Source of the DNA: an uncultured Clostridium sp.
Lineage (GTDB): Bacteria; Bacillota; Clostridia; Lachnospirales; Lachnospiraceae
Length of the DNA stretch: 64,000 nucleotides
Assembly: GCA_947575275.1 (NCBI GenBank)
Contig: CANPMS010000003.1
Coordinates: 57,911 to 121,910 of the forward strand
Direction: 5' to 3'
In this document: piece after piece, positions 25,289 to 34,030 of the stretch
Layout of the letters: each line of letters starts with the position of its first letter
How positions within the stretch are numbered: position 1 is the stretch's first letter
Notes under the pieces: generated by a model
The model's database searches: none
Seen by the model: the letters and a program-made list of their open reading frames with translations, nothing else
What the model was told of the DNA's origin: nothing
Translations under genes and position numbers: made by a program

Positions 25289-25308
25289 CAACGTCCGGTA
25301 AATTGCAT

Positions 25309-25355
25309 AAAAATATCAAGGCACAGTCCGTATATCGTACCATGCCTTGATCATA
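25309..25355 (-). terminator. Terminator of the atoE-atoD-atoA operon
   Basis: ATCAAGGCA pairs with TGCCTTGAT, with a partly paired middle, followed on the minus strand by ATTTTTA, about 20 bases after the atoA stop. Confidence 0.8.
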
Positions 25356-25374
25356 TTATTTTACAGCTTCAGTT

Positions 25375-26031
25375 TTACGCCTCTTCCATCGGTTTTAAAT
25401 CCGGGCTGAAAATCAGCTTGCAGCCTGTTGCAGCCTGTATATCTTCTTTGGTATAATCAGGATGCAGTTCCTTAACTACAAGTCCTTCCGGCGTTACTTC
25501 CATAACTCCCATCTCTGTTACAATCAAATCAACACATGTGGGTGCAGTCAATGGAAGCGTACATTTTTCTAAAATCTTATGACTTCCCTTCTGAGTATGC
25601 AGCATAGCAACAATACATCTTCTTGCTCCTACCACCAAATCCATAGCTCCACCCATACCGGCCACCTTCTGACCAGGAACAATCCAGTTAGCTAAATCGC
25701 CATTCTCCGCTACCTGCATAGCTCCAAGAACCGTTGTCGCCAGATGACCTCCTCTCACAAGCCCGAAGCTGGTGGCAGAATCAAAAAAGTTCACCCGGTC
25801 TATGGCAGTTACATAACCGCCGCCTGCATTCGTAATATCCACATCTTCCTTTCCAGGTTCAGGAGCTCCCCCAAGACCTGCAAATCCATTCTCAGAATGT
25901 AATGTAACGCTAATATCAGATGGTATGTAATTTGCTACCATAGTTGGAAGACCAATGCCTAAATTTACAAAATCTCCGTCTTTAAACTCCTTTGCGCATC
26001 TTCTCGCAATTCTCTCTTTTAAATCTGCCAT
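25375..26031 (-). CDS. atoA: Acetate/acetoacetate-type CoA-transferase subunit beta
   Basis: A 218-residue family I CoA-transferase B subunit. The catalytic glutamate lies in HSENGFAGLGG near residue 46. NLGIGLPTMVANY, GGHLATTVLGAMQV and MGGAMDLVVGA are family segments. With AtoD it transfers CoA between short-chain acyl-CoAs and free acids. Its start overlaps the atoD stop by 13 bases, typical of the heterodimer. In a butyrate producer it could move CoA from butyryl-CoA or acetoacetyl-CoA to acetate; the exact pair of substrates cannot be read from the sequence. Confidence 0.93.
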   Translation of the reverse strand: MADLKERIARRCAKEFKDGDFVNLGIGLPTMVANYIPSDISVTLHSENGFAGLGGAPEPGKEDVDITNAGGGYVTAIDRVNFFDSATSFGLVRGGHLATTVLGAMQVAENGDLANWIVPGQKVAGMGGAMDLVVGARRCIVAMLHTQKGSHKILEKCTLPLTAPTCVDLIVTEMGVMEVTPEGLVVKELHPDYTKEDIQAATGCKLIFSPDLKPMEEA

Positions 26032-26732
26032 TTCGGTTCTCCTTCCACAACGTTATCTACTACCACCCCGGCAACTGCAAATGTATCCGGGTCTAACTCT
26101 CCTACCTCAACCACTCTCTCGCTGGCAATAACCACATGGTCTGCAGCACCCGCCATTACATAGTTAAAGTTCTTTGTTGCCTTATCACATCTGAAATTAC
26201 CAAACTTATCACAAACAGAAGCCCTGCAAAATGCGTAGTCAGCCCTGATCGGTAATTCCAGCAAATACTTCTTTCCTTCAATTTCAATCACTCTTTTCGG
26301 TCTTCCCAGCTCATCCACATCATCCTGCACCGGAGTTCCCACGCCAGTAGGAGTCAAAACACCGCCGAGACCGTAGTTTGCAGCTCTAACCTTCTCAGCC
26401 AGAGTCCCCTGAGGAACCAAAGTGCATTTTAAAGTGCCTGCAATCATACCCTCACCAACCAGCGGATTCATACCTACATGGGTAGCAATGATATGGTCTA
26501 TCATGCCAGCCTCCAAGAGCTTTCCTACCCCTCTTGCAGTTTTGGCGCCATATGCACCAGCCGGAAGTCCCCCATCGTTAGCCACAACAGTCAAATGCTT
26601 AACGCCTTTTCTTACCAACGCATCCATCAAAATTTCCGGTGCGCCTGTTCCCAGAAAGCCACCGACCATGATAGTCATTCCATCTTTTACGCCTGCTACT
26701 GCTTCATCGGCACTTACAATCTTGTTTATCAT
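26019..26732 (-). CDS. atoD: Acetate/acetoacetate-type CoA-transferase subunit alpha
   Basis: A 237-residue family I CoA-transferase A subunit. It has the N-terminal KIVSADEAVAGVKDGMTIMV, the CoA-binding loop GGFLGTGAPEILMDAL, NDGGLPAGAYGAKT and GTLAEKVRAANYGLGGVLTP. It pairs with the overlapping atoA product. It follows atoE by 48 bases. The start ATG has AAAGGGTAAAGTGGAAT upstream. The position next to a fatty-acid permease supports use of externally supplied acids. Confidence 0.93.
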   Translation of the reverse strand: MINKIVSADEAVAGVKDGMTIMVGGFLGTGAPEILMDALVRKGVKHLTVVANDGGLPAGAYGAKTARGVGKLLEAGMIDHIIATHVGMNPLVGEGMIAGTLKCTLVPQGTLAEKVRAANYGLGGVLTPTGVGTPVQDDVDELGRPKRVIEIEGKKYLLELPIRADYAFCRASVCDKFGNFRCDKATKNFNYVMAGAADHVVIASERVVEVGELDPDTFAVAGVVVDNVVEGEPKWQI

Positions 26733-26780
26733 ATTCCACTTTACCCTTTCTATATTTTATACTGATTCTGTTTATCTGTT

Positions 26781-28157
26781 TTATACCGGTACTGCGCCCA
26801 TGGTCATCAGGCCAACAACCAGAAAACCAACACAGACTACAATTCCCGTGAAAACCAATCCAATAATACAATATCCCATAATATCTCTTGCGGACAAGCC
26901 TGCAATACCCAGTGCCGGCAATGCCCAGAATGGCTGAATCAAATTAGTCCACGCATCTCCCCACGCAATCGCCATACCCGTCACAGCCGGACTGACATTA
27001 AGCGCCAGACCGGCAGGCATCATAATCGGTCCCTGAACAGCCCACTGTCCGCCGCCGGAAGGTACAAAGAAATTCACAATACCTGCTGACAGGAAGGTAA
27101 ACAGCGGGAAAGTAACATGGTTTGAAATAGACACAAAGAAGTTACTGATTACACTTGCCAGAGAACTTCCTCCCTCTGGATTGAATCTCATGAGAGCCAT
27201 AATTCCTGCATAAAACGGAAACTGGAGAATAATTCCTGCAGTTCCCTTGGCAGCATCTGTAATAGCCCTTACATAATTAATCGGTGTCTTATGAGCCAGC
27301 AAGCCTAATACCAGGAATATACAATTTACAATGTTTAGAGTCAGGTTCAAGCCTGAATTCCAAAAATAATACCCTAAGTATATCAAACCAGCAACTGCAA
27401 TAATAATAGAACCAAGCGGATTGCTCTCCAGCTTTTCCGCAGGGGTTTCTGCTTTCTTCACAGCAACCTGCTCATCCTTTAACAAGGCAGGATCCACTAC
27501 AAACGCGTCCTCTGGTGCCGGATGCATCTTTGCATTGATAAGAGGAAGACCAATCAGGACAATCGCACATATAATCAAATTATATGGAGAGAAAATGGTC
27601 TGTGAGGTTGAAATAGCCTGACTTACCACTCCTCCAGTAGCCTTTAAAAGAGCCTTTTCACCAGGGGTTGCCAGGGCTAAAGGAATAGAGCCCGAAATAC
27701 CTGCGTGCCAAACAACAAATCCTGTGTAGGCAGAGGCAATCAGCAAACGATAGTCAATGCCTTTCACCTGTCTTGCAATCTCTTTCGCAAGGATCGCACC
27801 GATTATCAGCCCGAATCCCCAGTTAAGCCAGCAGGCAATAACTGAAACCCCGGTAACAACAAGAATTCCCTGTATCGGAGTCTTTGCAATACTGGCTATA
27901 CTTTGAACAATCCTTTTAACAATAGGAGCGTTGGCCAGAGCACTTCCCAGCACCAATACCAACGCCATCTGCATGGAAAATTCCAGCAGATCCCAGATAC
28001 CGGACCCCCACGCATTTACGGTCTGAATGACGCTCGCCCCAGTGGCCGGCAGAGAAGCAAAAAACACTATCACCGTCAAAATAATACAAAAAATAAATGG
28101 ATCTGGGAGGAACCTGTTTACCAGTTGAACACACCCGTTTGATAGTTTTTTAAACAT
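26781..28157 (-). CDS. atoE: Short-chain fatty acid transporter
   Basis: A 458-residue integral membrane protein of the AtoE family with about twelve hydrophobic segments. Typical stretches are NRFLPDPFIFCIILTVIVFF, VSVIACWLNWGFGLIIGA, and the conserved FFVPSGGGQWAVQGPIMMPA. The family takes up acetoacetate, butyrate and similar acids. First gene of the ato operon, with a strong promoter and a long 217-base leader. A cytoplasmic charged loop near residues 215-245 (DEQVAVKKAETPAEKLES) separates the halves. GAGGAGAATAAGG precedes the ATG. Confidence 0.93.
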   Translation of the reverse strand: MFKKLSNGCVQLVNRFLPDPFIFCIILTVIVFFASLPATGASVIQTVNAWGSGIWDLLEFSMQMALVLVLGSALANAPIVKRIVQSIASIAKTPIQGILVVTGVSVIACWLNWGFGLIIGAILAKEIARQVKGIDYRLLIASAYTGFVVWHAGISGSIPLALATPGEKALLKATGGVVSQAISTSQTIFSPYNLIICAIVLIGLPLINAKMHPAPEDAFVVDPALLKDEQVAVKKAETPAEKLESNPLGSIIIAVAGLIYLGYYFWNSGLNLTLNIVNCIFLVLGLLAHKTPINYVRAITDAAKGTAGIILQFPFYAGIMALMRFNPEGGSSLASVISNFFVSISNHVTFPLFTFLSAGIVNFFVPSGGGQWAVQGPIMMPAGLALNVSPAVTGMAIAWGDAWTNLIQPFWALPALGIAGLSARDIMGYCIIGLVFTGIVVCVGFLVVGLMTMGAVPV

Positions 28158-28284
28158 ATCCTTATTCTCCTCTCAATGGAAATATTTTTTAATGAGATAC
28201 AAAACTCCGATTTAAATCCCCCCTCCCCCAACAGACTCATCCTGACCCCCATAGGCGTTTTCTTAATCCTAATCAAGTCCACAC

Positions 28285-28326
28285 AAAAAAATACGATGAT
28301 AAAAGAATTTGACAAAATCATCGCAT
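28285..28326 (-). terminator. Attenuator-like hairpin in the atoE leader
   Basis: On the minus strand ATGCGATGAT pairs with ATCATCGTAT (one G-U pair), followed by TTTTTT. It lies about 50 bases after the predicted start and 128 bases before atoE. It should terminate transcription early unless an alternative fold or protein prevents it. The remaining leader (28158-28284) contains a G-rich stretch of unknown role and no gene. Confidence 0.65.
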
Positions 28327-28380
28327 GTACGAGAGTTCATCTCAAAACATTTCATTTTTGTATCACACCAAATTAATCAT

Positions 28381-28409
28381 ATTTTATCAGATATATTGTA
28401 AACTGTCAA
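28381..28409 (-). promoter_or_regulatory. atoE operon promoter
   Basis: TTGACA, 17 bases, TAAAAT, giving a start near 28374. Confidence 0.85.
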
Positions 28410-28495
28410 CAAAACCACTTTCTGTTTTTGGCCGTTTTTGCAAAATATAACTATAAATTTTTCTGTAAATGGCAAAATTTTACCAACATGATTCA

Positions 28496-28524
28496 TTGCA
28501 TCTGCAATAGAGATATGATACAAT
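28496..28524 (+). promoter_or_regulatory. Promoter of the small gene at 28550
   Basis: TTGCAT, 17 bases, TACAAT. The start would fall about 20 bases before the coding region, giving a very short leader. The bases 28410-28495 are AT-rich spacer between the divergent promoters. Confidence 0.6.
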
Positions 28525-28549
28525 ACTCAAAAATGCCGGAGGGATTTTT

Positions 28550-28816
28550 ATGTTTCGTATGTGGGGAAAAATCTGGGATAATAACCGTATGCTGAAAGAT
28601 ACTGTTATCTGCATGTCTGATTACAGCATGTCCCGCACTGCCATGGTCTTCCAGTCTCTGGACAGCATCTGTTATCAATTTGATCTGAGCAAACCAATCT
28701 GGCTGGATTCCAATATTTTGGACTTTAAGCGCCATGCAAAGACTCGCTTTACCCAAGACAGCTTTATTGAATCGATAGATTTTGACTATCTTGAAATCCA
28801 GGTTATTGAAGAGTGA
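28550..28816 (+). CDS. Conserved small hypothetical protein
   Basis: An 88-residue acidic protein, MFRMWGKIWDNNRMLKDTVI at the start and SIDFDYLEIQVIEE at the end, with SKPIWLDSNILDFKRHAKTR in the middle. It has no signal peptide or membrane segment. I recognise the pattern as a small family seen in Lachnospiraceae, but its function is unknown. GGAGGG precedes the ATG at good spacing and it has its own promoter. Its 3' end overlaps the 3' end of the opposite-strand gene by 14 bases. Confidence 0.8.
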   Translation: MFRMWGKIWDNNRMLKDTVICMSDYSMSRTAMVFQSLDSICYQFDLSKPIWLDSNILDFKRHAKTRFTQDSFIESIDFDYLEIQVIEE

Positions 28817-29633
28817 TTCCTGTCTCCTCCTTAAACTGATTCGCCCACTCCTTGTCCCGGTATAAAAGAACGCAGCCCTGACCATTATCGTCCGTAAAAT
28901 AGATGCGCTTTTCTATACCATTCTGCTCAAGCGTACTGTTAATCTGCCCAATTATATCAAAATCCATCCAGTCTCCCTGAAACCTCATCTTATATTCATA
29001 TGGAATCCCATTGAAAGAAAAATAAACTCCAATCGTCCCCTCCGCCTTTTCCCAGTCGGCATTCGACATGTCCTGAGCCATCCCTGTAATGGCAAAATCC
29101 CCCTGTCCCATAACATTTACACTTTCCAGAATATGCACATACCCCATGTTTATATCATAGCTCTCCCAGTCAAACCAGTAGCCCTGCTCCGAATAACCTT
29201 CAATCTTTAAGGCTCCATCCTCATACGTCGGCTCTGAAAGCATAGCCAAAAGCATCTTATAAGGATACCCCTCTGTATAGACGCGAAACATGGAATCCGC
29301 CTCCAAATTTTTCTTAACCTCATCGAGCATCCCATCAGAAAGCTTGAAACCAAGGGTTCTTAACACCTGAACCTGCCTTTCAAGCGGTACATAGTCCTCA
29401 TATAGCGCAGGGTTAAATTCAGGCTCTTCACCCATCTGGTTCATTATTGCCGACGCATTGACCAACGGTCTGTATCCCAGCTGCGGCAGAAACACCGCCA
29501 GCAAAAATAAACCCACGATTAACGCACACACAAAAAGGAGTTTCGGTAAATCTGATCCTTCTCTTTTTTTCTGTTTCTTTCTCCAAAACTTTCTCCACTC
29601 TTCCTGAGTGTTGGGAACTCGATTTTTTCGCAT
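28803..29633 (-). CDS. Membrane-anchored hypothetical protein
   Basis: A 276-residue protein with a strongly basic cytoplasmic head (residues 1-28, WRKKQKKR), one membrane segment at about 31-49, and an outer domain of about 225 residues with many aromatic and acidic residues (GYWFDWESYDINMGYVHI). No known domain is recognised. The ATG at 29633 is preferred over a GTG two codons upstream because AAAGG then has normal spacing. It follows the pgi terminator on the same strand. The outer domain has no Cys or His cluster suggesting metal binding. Confidence 0.75.
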   Translation of the reverse strand: MRKNRVPNTQEEWRKFWRKKQKKREGSDLPKLLFVCALIVGLFLLAVFLPQLGYRPLVNASAIMNQMGEEPEFNPALYEDYVPLERQVQVLRTLGFKLSDGMLDEVKKNLEADSMFRVYTEGYPYKMLLAMLSEPTYEDGALKIEGYSEQGYWFDWESYDINMGYVHILESVNVMGQGDFAITGMAQDMSNADWEKAEGTIGVYFSFNGIPYEYKMRFQGDWMDFDIIGQINSTLEQNGIEKRIYFTDDNGQGCVLLYRDKEWANQFKEETGITLQ

Positions 29634-29702
29634 ATCCACATTCCTTTCATTTACTCCAGATCAACCTCTATTACCAACAAAATATTCTGGTCTCACAAAG
29701 TA

Positions 29703-29761
29703 CAAAAAACTGTGGAACCAGAAATAGGCGCTGCCCTTAGGAGGCAACGCCCACACTGTTT
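29703..29761 (-). terminator. Terminator of pgi
   Basis: GGCGTTGCC pairs with GGCAGCGCC, with flanking ACAGTGTGG/CCACAGT adding an outer stem, followed by TTTTTTG on the minus strand. Confidence 0.85.
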
Positions 29762-29776
29762 TATCCTGTCATAATA

Positions 29777-31126
29777 TTACAATCTGGCCAACAGCTTTTC
29801 ACGCGCTTCTTCGTATCCTGGCTTGCCCAGCAACGCAAACATATTTTTCTTATAGCCCTCCACACCAGGCTGATTAAACGGATTAACACCTAAAATGTAT
29901 CCGCTTACACCGCAGGCAAATTCAAAAAAATAAAATAATTCACCAAGATAAAATTCATTCTGCTCTGGAATATGCAGCATCAGGTTTGGCACATTACCAT
30001 CCGTATGCGCCAAAATAGTGCCGTTCATAGCACTTTTGTTGACAAAGTCCACGCTCTTGCCCGCCAGATAATTCATTCCGTCTGTATCCACGTCCTCTTT
30101 GTTCAGCAGAATCTCCGCAGGAGATTCCTCCACGCTCATTACAGTCTCAAACATAATCCGCGCGCCGTCCTGAATAAACTGTCCCATAGAATGCAGGTCA
30201 GTGGTTAAATCCACTGCTGCCGGAAAGATACCTCTTTGATCCTTACCCTCGCTCTCACCAAACAGCTGCTTCCACCACTCGGATATATAATGAAGGCTCG
30301 GCTCATAGTTCGCCACAAGCTCCACCACCTTACCTTTTCTCAAAAGAATATTTCGGATTGCCGCATACATCAGCGCATCATTGGACTCATACGGTTCCTC
30401 AATAGCTTTTTTTCTGCCGGAGGTAGCCCCCTCCATCAGCTTATCAATATCCAAGCCGGCCGTTGCAATTGGCAGCAGACCTACCGCAGTCAGCACTGAA
30501 AAACGTCCGCCTACATCATCCGGCACAACAAAGGATTCATAGCCCTCTTCGTCCGCCAGGCTCTTTAACGCCCCCCGTGCCTTGTCGGTGGTGGCATAAA
30601 TACGCTTGTTAGCTCCTTCTCTTCCATATTTCGCAATCAGCATCTCCTTAAATACACGAAACGCAATTGCCGGCTCTGTAGTCGTTCCTGATTTTGAGAT
30701 AATGTTAATGGAAAAATCCTTGCCTTCAAGTACATCCTGAAGATCCTTAATATATTTGCTGCTGATACTGTTTCCCACAAAATAGATTTCCGGTGTTTTC
30801 CGCCTCCCCTTGTCCAGCACATTGTAGAAGCTATGCCCCAGAAACTCAATCGCTGCGCGCGCACCCAGATAAGAACCGCCGATACCAATGACAAGCAGAA
30901 CATCTGAATCACTCTGGATTTTCTTCGCGGCTGATTTAATACGCGCAAACTCCACTTTGTCATAATTAATCGGAAGGTCAATCCAGCCCAGGAAGTCATT
31001 TCCCGCACCTGATTTGCTAAGCAGTGTTTCCTTGGCTTCCATGACAATGCTCTTAAAATTTGCAATTTCTTCTGATGACACAAAACCGGCTGCTTTGGAA
31101 TAGTCAAATGTTACTGTCTTGTTCAT
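29777..31126 (-). CDS. pgi: Glucose-6-phosphate isomerase
   Basis: A 449-residue isomerase of the shorter Firmicutes type that interconverts glucose 6-phosphate and fructose 6-phosphate. It has [37 protein letters not shown] with the phosphate-binding loop, [19 protein letters not shown], the catalytic glutamate stretch [16 protein letters not shown] and the late lysine near [16 protein letters not shown]. It has its own promoter and terminator, so it appears to be a single-gene unit. GGAGAAAGCT precedes the ATG. Confidence 0.97.
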   Translation of the reverse strand: MNKTVTFDYSKAAGFVSSEEIANFKSIVMEAKETLLSKSGAGNDFLGWIDLPINYDKVEFARIKSAAKKIQSDSDVLLVIGIGGSYLGARAAIEFLGHSFYNVLDKGRRKTPEIYFVGNSISSKYIKDLQDVLEGKDFSINIISKSGTTTEPAIAFRVFKEMLIAKYGREGANKRIYATTDKARGALKSLADEEGYESFVVPDDVGGRFSVLTAVGLLPIATAGLDIDKLMEGATSGRKKAIEEPYESNDALMYAAIRNILLRKGKVVELVANYEPSLHYISEWWKQLFGESEGKDQRGIFPAAVDLTTDLHSMGQFIQDGARIMFETVMSVEESPAEILLNKEDVDTDGMNYLAGKSVDFVNKSAMNGTILAHTDGNVPNLMLHIPEQNEFYLGELFYFFEFACGVSGYILGVNPFNQPGVEGYKKNMFALLGKPGYEEAREKLLARL

Positions 31127-31201
31127 AGCTTTCTCCTTTTCTTATGTCCCCCGGCCTCCCATCCTGCTCAGCGCCGTTTAAGTGGGGATAATGCTTGGAC
31201 A

Positions 31202-31210
31202 ATTATAGCA
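31202..31210 (-). promoter_or_regulatory. Extended -10 promoter of pgi
   Basis: TGC-TATAAT on the minus strand, about 75 bases before the pgi start. The -35 position is poor. Confidence 0.5.
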
Positions 31211-31259
31211 CATTCCATTAAAAAATGCGATATAAAACTATATGAGCGCATAACAAACG

Positions 31260-32198
31260 CTACGCCAGATATTGCTTTAAAATGTCCCCGATTAGCTCTA
31301 CCTCTTCTGGCTTTAAATCTTTCAGCCAATTTTCATCCGTGCTCCGTCCACGCTCCCTGCTGGCAGCAAGCTGCTCCAGGCTCCGTTTTAAATAATCACT
31401 GCTTTCCATATTGGCCTGCTCCGTTCCGGATACTACGGCAGCAGTTTGATCGTTCTGGGCTCCGCGGCGGCTGCCCCGCATAGTTGCTTTTCTTCCTGCA
31501 TTCCCACGCTCCACAGCAGTCCTTTGCCCCTGATTCAAAGTCTCTGCGCCTGTGGCGCTTTCCATCGCTTCTGAACCAGACTGTACGCCCCGAACAGAAC
31601 GAACCGAACGATTGGTAAGGCGGCTCACATTCCGAATTCCAGTCTGCTCTGTTCCTCCATCACTGCGCGCCCCGTCCGCCGGCATATTTCGCATCAATTT
31701 CGGTCCCATAACATTTTCCAGCTGATTCTGCAGTGATGCCAGAAGCTGATTCCTGCATCCTCCCACCGCTCCATTATCAAACAGCATAGTAAACATAGCC
31801 ATCAGCACTGCTCCGCCTCCATACAACACAATATAGGACGTATCAAGGCGATACCAATAAGAGAAAAACGCTCCGACCCCTCCCCCAATCAGACACAGCC
31901 AGGTCCACTGCATACAGAGGTTACTCCACCCTGTCATCCTTATTCCCATCGCTTTTAAATCATAGAATTGATAATCCAGCCATGCTCCGCTGTCTCGCAT
32001 CCCCTGATTCACCAAATATGTATTTTCTGCTCTCTTACGGAGTTCCTTTAAGCTTTTGTTCTTTGTCATTGCCAGATTCGTGCTCTCCTTCAGCAATCCT
32101 TTGTATAAATGTTTGGTAACCACCCGCGTTATAACTCCCAGCAGGCAAATTGCGGACAGCACATACAATGCTTGTCCTCTTTCCAATAATTGCAACAT
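31260..32198 (-). CDS. Hypothetical membrane protein with three N-terminal membrane segments
   Basis: A 312-residue protein with membrane segments at about 10-27, 95-115 and 121-139. A long polar, Arg/Gly/Ser-rich C-terminal half of low complexity follows (GNAGRKATMRGSRRGAQ). It closes with a short conserved helix, DLKPEEVELIGDILKQYLA, which may be a binding segment. No known domain is recognised; similar proteins occur in Lachnospiraceae next to mtnN. AAGGGGAGC precedes the ATG at 32198. It is likely cotranscribed with mtnN, 126 bases upstream. Confidence 0.7.
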   Translation of the reverse strand: MLQLLERGQALYVLSAICLLGVITRVVTKHLYKGLLKESTNLAMTKNKSLKELRKRAENTYLVNQGMRDSGAWLDYQFYDLKAMGIRMTGWSNLCMQWTWLCLIGGGVGAFFSYWYRLDTSYIVLYGGGAVLMAMFTMLFDNGAVGGCRNQLLASLQNQLENVMGPKLMRNMPADGARSDGGTEQTGIRNVSRLTNRSVRSVRGVQSGSEAMESATGAETLNQGQRTAVERGNAGRKATMRGSRRGAQNDQTAAVVSGTEQANMESSDYLKRSLEQLAASRERGRSTDENWLKDLKPEEVELIGDILKQYLA

Positions 32199-32324
32199 AA
32201 AAACAGCTCCCCTTTCTTTCCTGATTTTTCAGACAGTTGTTATTATAACTTCCTGTCCTCCATTTGGAAAGTTGAGAGAGCCTAGAATCGTTCGTCAAAT
32301 TATGCTAAAAATCGATTCTGAAGT

Positions 32325-33020
32325 TCAACTACAAACCTTAATCAGTTCCATTATAAGGTTCATGCTGTGCACAATAGCCTTGCGCTCAAACTCTGCATAA
32401 TCCATAGCTGCGCTGTCATCCGCCTTGTCAGAGATTGCACGCACAATTAAAAACGGAACCTTGTTTAAAAAGGCCGCCTGCGCAATTGCTGCACCCTCCA
32501 TCTCTGCACACGCTCCCTGGAACGTATCCACCAGCCAGCGCTTCTTGGTCTTACCAGAGATAAACTGGTCTCCAGTCAGCACACGTCCCTCATATACCCC
32601 GATTTCCGGATTTACCTTAAGGCAGCACTCGCGCGCTGTTTTGCGCAGTGTCTCATCCGCTTTGAAGGAGACTGTACCCAACTGTGGAATCTGACCTGGC
32701 TGGTATCCGAAAACTGTTGCATCCACATCATGCTGCACTGCATCGGTAGAGAGCACCATATCTCCAATATTAATTTCCGCCCTCAACGAACCTGCAATTC
32801 CCGTATTCACAACACTGTTTACATGGAACCGGTCAATCAGAATCTGCACGCAGACACCTGCATTTACTTTGCCAACCCCGGATCGAACCACTACCACTTC
32901 CTTACCGCCAATCTTTCCGTGATAAAAATCCATGCCTGCCACAGTAACAACCTGCGATTCGGTCATCTCCTCCTTTAACTTCTCCACCTCTTCCGGCATT
33001 GCTCCGATAATTCCCAACAT
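32325..33020 (-). CDS. mtnN: 5'-Methylthioadenosine/S-adenosylhomocysteine nucleosidase
   Basis: A 231-residue nucleosidase that cleaves adenine from methylthioadenosine and S-adenosylhomocysteine, recycling methylation and polyamine by-products. The family motifs IIGAMPEEVEKL (catalytic glutamate), VVNTGIAGSLRAEINIGD, GDQFISG, AEMEGAAIAQAA and VRAISDKADDSA (catalytic aspartate) are all present and the length is standard. It follows rsmA by 70 bases. Position next to a SAM-dependent methyltransferase is natural but common and not diagnostic. Confidence 0.95.
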   Translation of the reverse strand: MLGIIGAMPEEVEKLKEEMTESQVVTVAGMDFYHGKIGGKEVVVVRSGVGKVNAGVCVQILIDRFHVNSVVNTGIAGSLRAEINIGDMVLSTDAVQHDVDATVFGYQPGQIPQLGTVSFKADETLRKTARECCLKVNPEIGVYEGRVLTGDQFISGKTKKRWLVDTFQGACAEMEGAAIAQAAFLNKVPFLIVRAISDKADDSAAMDYAEFERKAIVHSMNLIMELIKVCS

Positions 33021-33090
33021 AGCACTTCTCTGCCTTTCTCAATTTCTTGCTTATGGTCTTTATTATACCCATCATGCTTGTCCTTGACAA

Positions 33091-33957
33091 TCATTTATTT
33101 TTAAGTTGATCTGCCAGTGCCGCAAACTGCTCCAGTGTCAATGCCTCCCCGCGAACGGAAGGCGTAAGCCCCACATTCTCAATCGCCTCTGCAATCTGCT
33201 CCTTTGTAAAGGGAAGTTCAGGAGAATTGTTAAGACTATTCTGAAGAGTTTTGCGGCGCTGATTAAAGGAAGCGCGAATCAGCCTGAACATCAGCGCCGG
33301 GGAATCTGTCTTTACTGGCGCCTCCTTGTGACGGGTCAGGCGGATAACCGCCGACCCCACATTGGGACGTGGAATAAAGCAGTTAGGCGGAACGTTGGCC
33401 ACGATATATGGCTCTGCATAATACTGAACAGCCAAAGATAATGCTCCATAATCCTTCGACCCTGGTCCCACCTGCATACGGTCTGCCACCTCTTTTTGCA
33501 CCATAACTGTAATATTGTCTACGGGAACCTCACTCTCAAATAATCCCATGATAATCGGAGTGGTAATATAATACGGCAGATTGGCAACCACCTTAATAGG
33601 ACGCCCTCCATTATACTTCTGCGCCAACGCGTTAATGTCAACTTTAAGAATATCATTATTAATAATCGTAATATTGTTGTAGTCCGCCAGCGTTTCCCTC
33701 AAAATAGGTATCAAGTTTCCATCAATTTCTACTGCGACCACCTGATTCGCCGCCTCTGCAAGATACTGAGTCATGGTGCCGATTCCCGGTCCAATCTCCA
33801 GAACCATATCATCCTTTGTCACTCCTGCCGCCGTGATAATCTTATCCAGCACATGAGCGTCAATCAAAAAATTCTGGCCAAACCGCTTCTGAAAAGCAAA
33901 CTGATATTTCTGTATGATTTCAATCGTATTTTTGGGATTTCCCAGTCTGTTCTGCAT
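33091..33957 (-). CDS. rsmA: 16S rRNA (adenine1518/1519-N6)-dimethyltransferase
   Basis: A 288-residue KsgA that dimethylates two adenines in the 3' terminal hairpin of 16S rRNA. The SAM-binding motif is LEIGPGIGTMTQYLA, preceded by KRFGQNFLIDAHVLDKI; the catalytic NLPYYITTPII follows, and RPNVGSAVIRL and ASFNQRRKTLQNSL lie in the C-terminal domain. In Bacillus the order is metS-tatD-rpfB-rnmV-ksgA; here a wall hydrolase stands between tatD and rsmA and no rnmV is seen. A GGAAGGAATG site precedes the ATG. Confidence 0.96.
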   Translation of the reverse strand: MQNRLGNPKNTIEIIQKYQFAFQKRFGQNFLIDAHVLDKIITAAGVTKDDMVLEIGPGIGTMTQYLAEAANQVVAVEIDGNLIPILRETLADYNNITIINNDILKVDINALAQKYNGGRPIKVVANLPYYITTPIIMGLFESEVPVDNITVMVQKEVADRMQVGPGSKDYGALSLAVQYYAEPYIVANVPPNCFIPRPNVGSAVIRLTRHKEAPVKTDSPALMFRLIRASFNQRRKTLQNSLNNSPELPFTKEQIAEAIENVGLTPSVRGEALTLEQFAALADQLKNK

Positions 33958-34030
33958 ATCATTCCTTCCTGTATGCCCTATATATCTGAATTGTATGGTA
34001 TCTTATTCCCCGGCAAAAGTCAATGAACGC

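Noticed and set aside
28269..28355. Twenty-eight-codon leader peptide in the atoE leader
   Set aside because: The frame spans the attenuator hairpin but has no ribosome site and no run of a single regulatory amino acid.
28493..28885. Minus-strand 130-codon frame opposite the small gene at 28550
   Set aside because: The plus-strand gene has promoter, ribosome site and a family-like pattern; this frame also overlaps the end of the gene at 28803.
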